DNA from: Candidatus Binatia bacterium
GTDB lineage: Bacteria > Desulfobacterota_B > Binatia > UBA9968 > JAJDTQ01
Length of the DNA: 11,624 nt
Direction: 5' to 3'
NCBI GenBank assembly: GCA_022827045.1
Contig: JAJDTQ010000234.1
Span: forward strand, 1-11,624
Made by a program: the position numbers and the translations under genes. Positions 7,478 through 11,624 of this stretch are shown piece by piece. How positions within the stretch are numbered: the first letter of the stretch is position 1; every line of letters begins with the position of its first letter. The notes beneath the pieces were generated by a model that did no database searches, was not told where the DNA came from, and was given only the letters and a program-made list of their open reading frames with translations.

Positions 7478-7483
7478 GGAGGA
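7478..7483 (+). promoter_or_regulatory. Ribosome binding site that fixes the DUF1185 start
   Basis: GGAGGA, six bases before ATG at 7490. An in-frame GTG at 7475 overlaps this site and would lack its own, so 7490 is the start. Confidence 0.8.
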
Positions 7484-7489
7484 AGCCGC

Positions 7490-8065
7490 ATGGAGATCCG
7501 CAAGCTCGTCACCATTGTCGAGGAGACCCGCCGCGAACTCGACCGGCCGGTGGAACCGCCGTCGCGTCAGGCCGCCGCCATCGCCGTGATCGCCAACCCC
7601 TATGCCGGGGTCTATGACGAACAGCTCGAAGAGTTGCAGAAGGCGGGCGCGGAGCTCGGCGGCCTTCTGGCTCAGCGCGCCATCAACGCGCTCGGGATCG
7701 ACGGCGCCGCGGTCCACAGCTACGGCAAGGCCGCGATCGTCGGCGAGAAGGGCGAGCGGGAGCACGCCGCCGCGGTGATGCACCCGCGACTGGGCCGGCC
7801 GGTGCGGGAAATCGTCGGGCCGGCCAGCTCGGTCATACCCTCGACCACTAAGATCGGCGGGCCGGGAACGGCCATCGACTGTCCGCTGCACCACAAGGAC
7901 GACGTCTGGAAGTTCAGCCATTTCGACTCGATGCAGGTGTCCGTGCCCGATGCCCCGCGCGCCGGCGAGATCGTGGTCGTCCTGGCCATCAGCGACTCCG
8001 GCCGGCCGTTCCACCGGGTCGGCGAGGACCTGGCGGCCGCCGATGTGATGGCGAAGAAAGAATAG
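7490..8065 (+). CDS. DUF1185 / 'amino acid synthesis' family protein (AA_synth)
   Basis: A 191-residue soluble protein, with no signal peptide or membrane segment. Recognised by its conserved blocks: NPYAGVY (36-42), SYGKAAIVGEKGEREHAAA (77-95), PSTTKIGGPGTAIDCPLHHK (117-136) and ISDSGRPFHRVG (167-178). All are intact, including several conserved His, Cys and Lys residues that could form an active site. The family name suggests amino-acid synthesis, but I know of no firmly established reaction. Members often sit among catabolic and transport genes, as here. The start is ATG 7490 with GGAGGA six bases upstream. The amidohydrolase gene follows after 20 bases, so the two form an operon, divergent from tctC. 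By position it probably acts on the same compound, or a neighbour in its pathway. Confidence 0.88.
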   Translation: MEIRKLVTIVEETRRELDRPVEPPSRQAAAIAVIANPYAGVYDEQLEELQKAGAELGGLLAQRAINALGIDGAAVHSYGKAAIVGEKGEREHAAAVMHPRLGRPVREIVGPASSVIPSTTKIGGPGTAIDCPLHHKDDVWKFSHFDSMQVSVPDAPRAGEIVVVLAISDSGRPFHRVGEDLAAADVMAKKE

Positions 8066-8085
8066 CTGCCCTGGAAAGAGCGAAG

Positions 8086-9072
8086 ATGCCCGAGCCGGTC
8101 ATTGACATTCACGCCCATTTCACCCCGCCCGAGTGGATACAGGGCATGCGCCGGGACGGCGTCCGGCACGGCTGCCACGTCGAGGAGGACGGCTCCGGCG
8201 GGTTGACGCTGCGGGTGGGGGAAGGCCGTCCCGCGGCGCTGCAACCGTTCCTGTCCGACCTACCGGCCCGCCTGAGCGCCATGCGGGAGCGGGGGCTGGA
8301 CCGGCAGGTATTGTCGCCGCCCATGACCATCGTAACCTACCAGTTGGAAGGGGTTCACGGGCAGGCGGTGTCGCGGCTCTTCAACGAAACCAACGCCGAG
8401 GCGGCGCGCGGTGAGCCGGCACTGATCCCGGTGGCCACGGTCCCCATGCAGTCGGCACGAGAGGCAGTGGAAGAACTCCGCTATGCAGTGGAGCACCTGG
8501 GCATTCGGATGGTGGAGATCGGCACCCACATCAACGGCGTCAACCTCGACGACGAAGCCTTCCGGCCGTTCTTCGAATGCGCCGCCGACCTCGGCGTGCT
8601 GGTGCAGCTGCATCCCCACCGGGTCGCGGCTCCGGAACGGCTGAGCCGCTATTACATGAACAACCTCGTGGGCAATCCCATGGACACCGCCATCGCCGCG
8701 GCCTCCTTGATCCTGGGCGGCGTGCTGGAGCGCTACCCGTCCCTGAACATCTGCCTGGTGCACGGCGGCGGCGCCCTTCCCTATCTCCTCGGCCGTGTCG
8801 TCCACGGCCACGCCGCCGTGGCGGCGGCCCGCGCCGTCCCGGGAGATCCGGAAACGTACTTCCGCCGCTTCTACTTCGACACCATCCTCCACGACCCGCG
8901 CATGCTCGCTTTCCTGCGCGACTTGGCGGGCGAGGAGCGACTCCTGCTGGGCACCGACTATCCCTACGACATGGGAGAAAGCGATCCGCTGGGGCTGCTG
9001 GAGCAAGCCGGCCTCGGCGGCTGCGACGCGGTGTGCGGGGGGAACGCCGCCAGGCTGTTGGGCCTGACCTGA
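8086..9072 (+). CDS. ACMSD-like metal-dependent amidohydrolase/decarboxylase
   Basis: A 328-residue cytoplasmic TIM-barrel enzyme of the amidohydrolase-2 family. Visible metal ligands match the ACMSD pattern almost position for position: His9 and His11 in DIHAHF, His176 in QLHPH and Asp291 in GTDYPYD, with His226 of LVHGGG as the likely catalytic histidine. Characterised relatives remove CO2 non-oxidatively from aminocarboxymuconate semialdehyde, gamma-resorcylate or hydroxypicolinates; others hydrolyse. I infer decarboxylation or hydrolysis of a carboxylated, perhaps aromatic, compound, with the substrate unknown. The ATG at 8086 has only a weak GGAAAGAG-like site and follows DUF1185 by 20 bases, so it is translated from the same transcript. 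Its stop is only four bases from the stop of the convergent cytochrome gene. Family is sure, reaction is not. Confidence 0.9.
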   Translation: MPEPVIDIHAHFTPPEWIQGMRRDGVRHGCHVEEDGSGGLTLRVGEGRPAALQPFLSDLPARLSAMRERGLDRQVLSPPMTIVTYQLEGVHGQAVSRLFNETNAEAARGEPALIPVATVPMQSAREAVEELRYAVEHLGIRMVEIGTHINGVNLDDEAFRPFFECAADLGVLVQLHPHRVAAPERLSRYYMNNLVGNPMDTAIAAASLILGGVLERYPSLNICLVHGGGALPYLLGRVVHGHAAVAAARAVPGDPETYFRRFYFDTILHDPRMLAFLRDLAGEERLLLGTDYPYDMGESDPLGLLEQAGLGGCDAVCGGNAARLLGLT

Positions 9073-9076
9073 CCCG

Positions 9077-9970
9077 CTACTCCACCCGGTTGTCGATGGC
9101 GGGCAGCGAGCGCAGGTAAACGGCGATGGCGGTGAGGTCCTCGTCGGTCATGTGCTCGTAGCCGTGGATGATGACTCGCTCCATCAGGCCCTGGACGTTG
9201 TCGCCGTCGGGCTTGTAGCTGCTCTTCAGGAGCTCCGCCATGTCCTCCACCGACCAGTCGCCGACGCCGGTCTTGTTGTGCGCCGTGATGTTGGGCGCGG
9301 TCTCGCCCTCGGGGCCGTCGGCGGCACCCGCCATCAGAAGCTCCCGCTGCAATCCGCCGGCCCAATCGCGCGGGCTGTGGCACTCGGCGCAGTGCGTCAC
9401 AGCCTGAACGAGATAGGCGCCCCGGTTCCACTGCGCCGGCTTATCGGGATCGGGGGTCCACGAGCCTTCCTCGAAATAGCGCCACTTCCAGCCCGCCAAG
9501 AGAAAGCGCCAGTTGAAGGGCACGGTCAGCTCGGGCTCGCTGTTCTCCCTGCGCACGGGCTTGACCGTGGACAGGTAGGCCTTGAGGGCGAGGATATCCT
9601 CGTCGGTCATGCGGGTGAAGGAGGTGTAGGGGAAGGCGGGGAAGAGGTGCTGGCCGCGACGGCCGATGCCCTGGCGCATGGCCCGGAGGAACTCTTCGTC
9701 GCTCCACCCGCCGATGCCGGTTTCGGGGTCCGGCGTGATGTTGGTGCTGTAGATGACTCCGAAGGGGACCTTGATGGCGTAGCCGCCGGCGAGTTCGGCG
9801 CCCTTGTTCTTGAAATCGGTGTGGCAGGCGATGCACAGTCCGGCGCGGGCGAGGTATTTGCCACGCGCCACAGGATCCTCGGCAGCTCCGGCGACAGGCA
9901 TCCATACGATCGCCCACAGCACGAACGCCAATCCGGCGGCGTATACCCTGTTGCATCGAGCCTTGCGCAT
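9077..9970 (-). CDS. Exported diheme cytochrome c
   Basis: A 297-residue periplasmic protein with a signal peptide (about 1-29, cleavage near AGA-AEDP) and two cytochrome c domains with heme motifs CIACH (46-50) and CAECH (194-198). The pattern (NITPDPETGIGGWSDEEF, later APNITAHNKTGVGDWS) is that of cytochrome subunits accompanying membrane-bound alcohol, gluconate or sorbitol dehydrogenases, here with two rather than three hemes. Met263 is a likely axial ligand of the second heme; for the first, Met121 is a candidate but uncertain. The start could instead be GTG at 9979, which has GGAG (9986-9989) at six bases; ATG 9970 has AAGGG ten bases away. It lies 23 bases downstream of the M24-like gene, so they are an operon. 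No dehydrogenase subunit is present in the window. Confidence 0.88.
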   Translation of the reverse strand: MRKARCNRVYAAGLAFVLWAIVWMPVAGAAEDPVARGKYLARAGLCIACHTDFKNKGAELAGGYAIKVPFGVIYSTNITPDPETGIGGWSDEEFLRAMRQGIGRRGQHLFPAFPYTSFTRMTDEDILALKAYLSTVKPVRRENSEPELTVPFNWRFLLAGWKWRYFEEGSWTPDPDKPAQWNRGAYLVQAVTHCAECHSPRDWAGGLQRELLMAGAADGPEGETAPNITAHNKTGVGDWSVEDMAELLKSSYKPDGDNVQGLMERVIIHGYEHMTDEDLTAIAVYLRSLPAIDNRVE

Positions 9971-9993
9971 GTCGGGCACACCCTTCTCCGCGA

Positions 9994-11166
9994 TCACCCG
10001 TTTCGGCACACGATCAGCTCCCGCGGGGAATCGTGCATCTTCTCCAGACCGTCGTCGGTCACCCGCATCATCTCGCCGAACTGGACTCCGCGCAACCCGT
10101 CTTCCGTGACCACGTTGGGCTGGATCACCAGGCACATGTCCGTCTCGAAACGGAAGTCGGGCGGCGCCCCGCGGCTGGTCTTCGACGTCCGCAGGATCGG
10201 TGGCAACTGGCTGGCGCCGTGCACCACGTCGTCGTAGACGGTGAAGCCCCGTTCGTGGACCACGTCCGCCGCCTTCAACACGTCTTCGGTTCCGGCACCG
10301 GCCTTGATAACGCCGGCGATGCGCTCGAAGGCCTCCATGGCCACGTCGTGGAGGCGCCTGTACTCCGGGGTGGGATCCTCGCCGATGGTGAAGGTGCGCA
10401 GCACCTGGCCGGTGTAGCCGGCGTAGTTGGTGCTGATCTCGGTCACCAGCACGTCGCCCTTCCGCAGGATGCGGTTGGACAGATGCTGCTGCGGCACCCC
10501 GCCCCCGGGGTCGTGCATGGAGGTGGTGATCATGAAGTGGATGCCGTTGATACCGCCCTTGCCCAGGTAGACGTCCTCGACGATCCGCGCCAGCTCGTGC
10601 TCGGGAATGCCGGGCCGCGCATGCTCGGTGAGGGCCGCCACCGAGTCGTCGCTCATGGCCGCGGCCTGGCGCAGCCGCGCGATCTCCTCGGCGCTCTTGA
10701 CCTGGCGCTGGTCGCGCATCTCGGCGCTGAAGTCCTTCCACTCGACCCCCGGCAGCGCCTCGGCGAGCCGCAGATAGTGCCGGTAGGGAACGCTGCCGCA
10801 AAGGCCCACGACCCCCTTTTCCAGGCCCCGCTCCTTCAGGTTCTCCAGCACCCGCGGCACCGAGTCCACCGAGCCCGTGGGACTGGAGCCGCCGAAACGC
10901 ACATCGTCGATGATAGCCATGCGCTGGGCGTTGGGCAGGTGATTGGACAACTGCACGAAGAGCGAGGGCTCCCCCTTGCGCGGGTAGATGAAGTAGGCCT
11001 CGGTGGTGGTGAGCCAGTTGCACAGGTAGTGGATATCCGGCGACGTGCGGCTGCCGTAGAACACCACGGCCTCCAGGCCCATGCGGTCCATGCGCGCCCG
11101 CACCGCCGCATGGCGGCGTTCGTACTCCGCGTCGGAAAAGGAGAGGTAGTTGGGATCACAAGGCAT
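9994..11166 (-). CDS. Creatinase/M24-fold protein lacking the canonical metal ligands
   Basis: A 390-residue cytoplasmic protein with a creatinase-type N-terminal domain (about 10-150) and a pita-bread M24 domain (about 160-388), annotated in general as Xaa-Pro peptidase-like. The five metal ligands of active M24 peptidases (Asp, Asp, His, Glu, Glu) align here to Glu243 (VTEISTN), Gln254 (TGQVLRTF), His316 (VVHGAS), Gln349 (VIQPNV) and Gly364 (VQFGEMM). Only the histidine is kept, so a dinuclear-metal aminopeptidase is unlikely. The fold also serves metal-free hydrolases such as creatinase, so cleavage of a C-N bond in a small molecule is an alternative. The surrounding sequence is well ordered with no sign of decay. 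ATG 11166 has GGAG seven bases upstream. The diheme cytochrome follows after 23 bases. Confidence 0.88.
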   Translation of the reverse strand: MPCDPNYLSFSDAEYERRHAAVRARMDRMGLEAVVFYGSRTSPDIHYLCNWLTTTEAYFIYPRKGEPSLFVQLSNHLPNAQRMAIIDDVRFGGSSPTGSVDSVPRVLENLKERGLEKGVVGLCGSVPYRHYLRLAEALPGVEWKDFSAEMRDQRQVKSAEEIARLRQAAAMSDDSVAALTEHARPGIPEHELARIVEDVYLGKGGINGIHFMITTSMHDPGGGVPQQHLSNRILRKGDVLVTEISTNYAGYTGQVLRTFTIGEDPTPEYRRLHDVAMEAFERIAGVIKAGAGTEDVLKAADVVHERGFTVYDDVVHGASQLPPILRTSKTSRGAPPDFRFETDMCLVIQPNVVTEDGLRGVQFGEMMRVTDDGLEKMHDSPRELIVCRNG

Positions 11167-11197
11167 GGAGTTTCTCCATCAGTCTTAGCCGGTCCCG

Positions 11198-11351
11198 CCC
11201 TTCGACTTCGCTCCGCTGACGCTCCGCTACGCTCAGGACGAACGGCCTCTGGAAAGTTTGTCCGTCCGTCCTGAGCGTAGCAAGGTCTGCCGAGTGAGTG
11301 TTGTCCGTCCGTCCTGAGCGTAGCGAGGTCTGCCGAGCGAAGTCGAAGGAC
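11198..11351. repeat. Inverted plus tandem repeat cluster
   Basis: Three copies of a roughly 40-50 base GC-rich unit. Copy A (about 11199-11249) is inverted. Copies B (11258-11297) and C (11301-11351) are direct, 43 bases apart and differ at two positions in their first 40 bases. Key words are GTCCTGAGCGTAGCGAGG and CGAAGTCGAAGGA, with reverse complements in copy A. Copies A and C can pair into a long interrupted stem across the gap between the second MFS gene and the M24-like gene. It resembles dispersed intergenic palindromic elements of bacteria. No transposase is nearby. Confidence 0.8.
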
Positions 11352-11365
11352 GCTATCACCGTTTC

Positions 11366-11624
11366 CTACGTGGCCGCCAGTCCGGGCTGGGGCGGCGCCA
11401 GCCGTACCGGAGGGTCCTTGGCGATGGCCATCGACATGCCCGCGGCCAGCACCGCCAGCACCGCGCCGGTGAGGAAAGACGGCACGTAGTCGCCGAACAC
11501 GTCGTACGCGATGCCGCTGCCCTGGGCCATGGCGGCGCCGCCCAGTTGGTGCGCCAGAAAGATCAGGCCGTAGATGCTGCCCACCGAGTTCTTGCCGAAG
11601 GTGTTGCCGGCGATGGCCACCACC
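11366..11624 (-). CDS. MFS carrier, C-terminal part (5' end beyond window)
   Basis: The last 85-86 residues of a membrane carrier, whose beginning lies to the right of the window. It resembles the end of the MFS protein encoded at 4918-6249 along its whole visible length: AGNTFGKNSVGSIYGLIFLAHQ here against AGQTFGKQSIGRIYGWIFLSHQ there, then matching glycine-rich, YD and final hydrophobic segments and a Pro/Ala-rich tail. It contains roughly the last two membrane helices. The stop is TAG at 11366-11368. The two carriers are therefore paralogs or close subfamily members. It is upstream of the M24-like gene on the same strand but separated by about 200 bases occupied by the repeat cluster, so joint transcription is uncertain. 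Confidence 0.82.
   Translation of the reverse strand, partial: VVAIAGNTFGKNSVGSIYGLIFLAHQLGGAAMAQGSGIAYDVFGDYVPSFLTGAVLAVLAAGMSMAIAKDPPVRLAPPQPGLAAT

Larger units (their letters stand above)
7311..7489. promoter_or_regulatory. Divergent control region between tctC and the DUF1185 operon
   Basis: This 179-base gap must hold promoters for both directions. For tctC a perfect TTGACA lies on the minus strand (7389-7394), but the best -10 about 18 bases on (TTTCTT) is poor. For the plus strand the best pair is TTGCAA (7427-7432), 16 bases, then CATAGT (7449-7454), each matching four of six. A small stem CCCGA/TCGGG (7344-7357) falls in the tctC leader. A palindrome between the two -35 regions is listed separately. 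Confidence 0.4.

Noticed and set aside
7391..8014. Minus-strand frame of 207 codons opposite DUF1185
   Set aside because: Antisense to a recognised conserved family and without domain features.
9971..11023. In-frame upstream extension of the diheme cytochrome to 11023
   Set aside because: The extension overlaps the M24-like gene in another frame and looks like Gly/Arg/Ala-rich shadow sequence. The signal peptide and ribosome sites place the start at 9970 or 9979.
10033..11274. Plus-strand open frame of 413 codons opposite the M24-like gene
   Set aside because: Antisense shadow with the same low-information composition; the opposite strand has a full conserved fold.
11156..11359. Small minus-strand open frame of 67 codons
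   Set aside because: It is mostly translation of the repeat cluster (the FDFARQT-like peptide) and overlaps the M24-like start; not a gene.

Overview
This is a high-GC (roughly two-thirds G+C by eye), gene-dense chromosomal window from a Gram-negative bacterium. Signal peptides, a lipobox, periplasmic c-type cytochromes, a tripartite tricarboxylate transporter and NADH-type FabI all point that way. Gene content fits Pseudomonadota or a Tectomicrobia/Desulfobacterota-like lineage rich in small-molecule catabolism. The sequence alone does not settle the phylum. There is no rRNA, tRNA, CRISPR array, transposase or phage gene.

Layout. Minus strand 56-4260: a PduO-type cob(I)alamin adenosyltransferase, fabI, a single-domain rhodanese, then, behind its own predicted promoter, a fused TctA-TctB permease. 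Plus strand 4407-4865: a monoheme cytochrome c lipoprotein divergent from the adenosyltransferase and convergent with the next gene. Minus strand 4918-7310: a TctC-type binding protein followed by a good intrinsic terminator and then an MFS carrier. Plus strand 7490-9072: a two-gene operon of a DUF1185 ('amino acid synthesis' family) protein and an ACMSD-like metal-dependent amidohydrolase/decarboxylase, divergent from tctC. Minus strand 9077-11166: a creatinase/M24-fold protein that has lost the canonical metal ligands, followed by a diheme cytochrome c. After about 200 bases filled by a repeat cluster, the window ends inside a second MFS carrier that resembles the first at its C terminus.

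How it may work together (inference). The tctC / DUF1185 / amidohydrolase group, arranged around a shared 179-base control region with a 15-base palindrome, looks like an uptake-and-breakdown module for a carboxylated compound, possibly aromatic or heteroaromatic. The membrane component (TctAB) is fused and lies about 4 kb away. The pseudo-M24 protein plus diheme cytochrome is a second unusual pairing with no obvious precedent that I recognise. No regulator for any of these is inside the window. The most interesting leads are the DUF1185-amidohydrolase-TctC module, the metal-ligand loss in the M24 protein, and the inverted/tandem repeat cluster near the right end.
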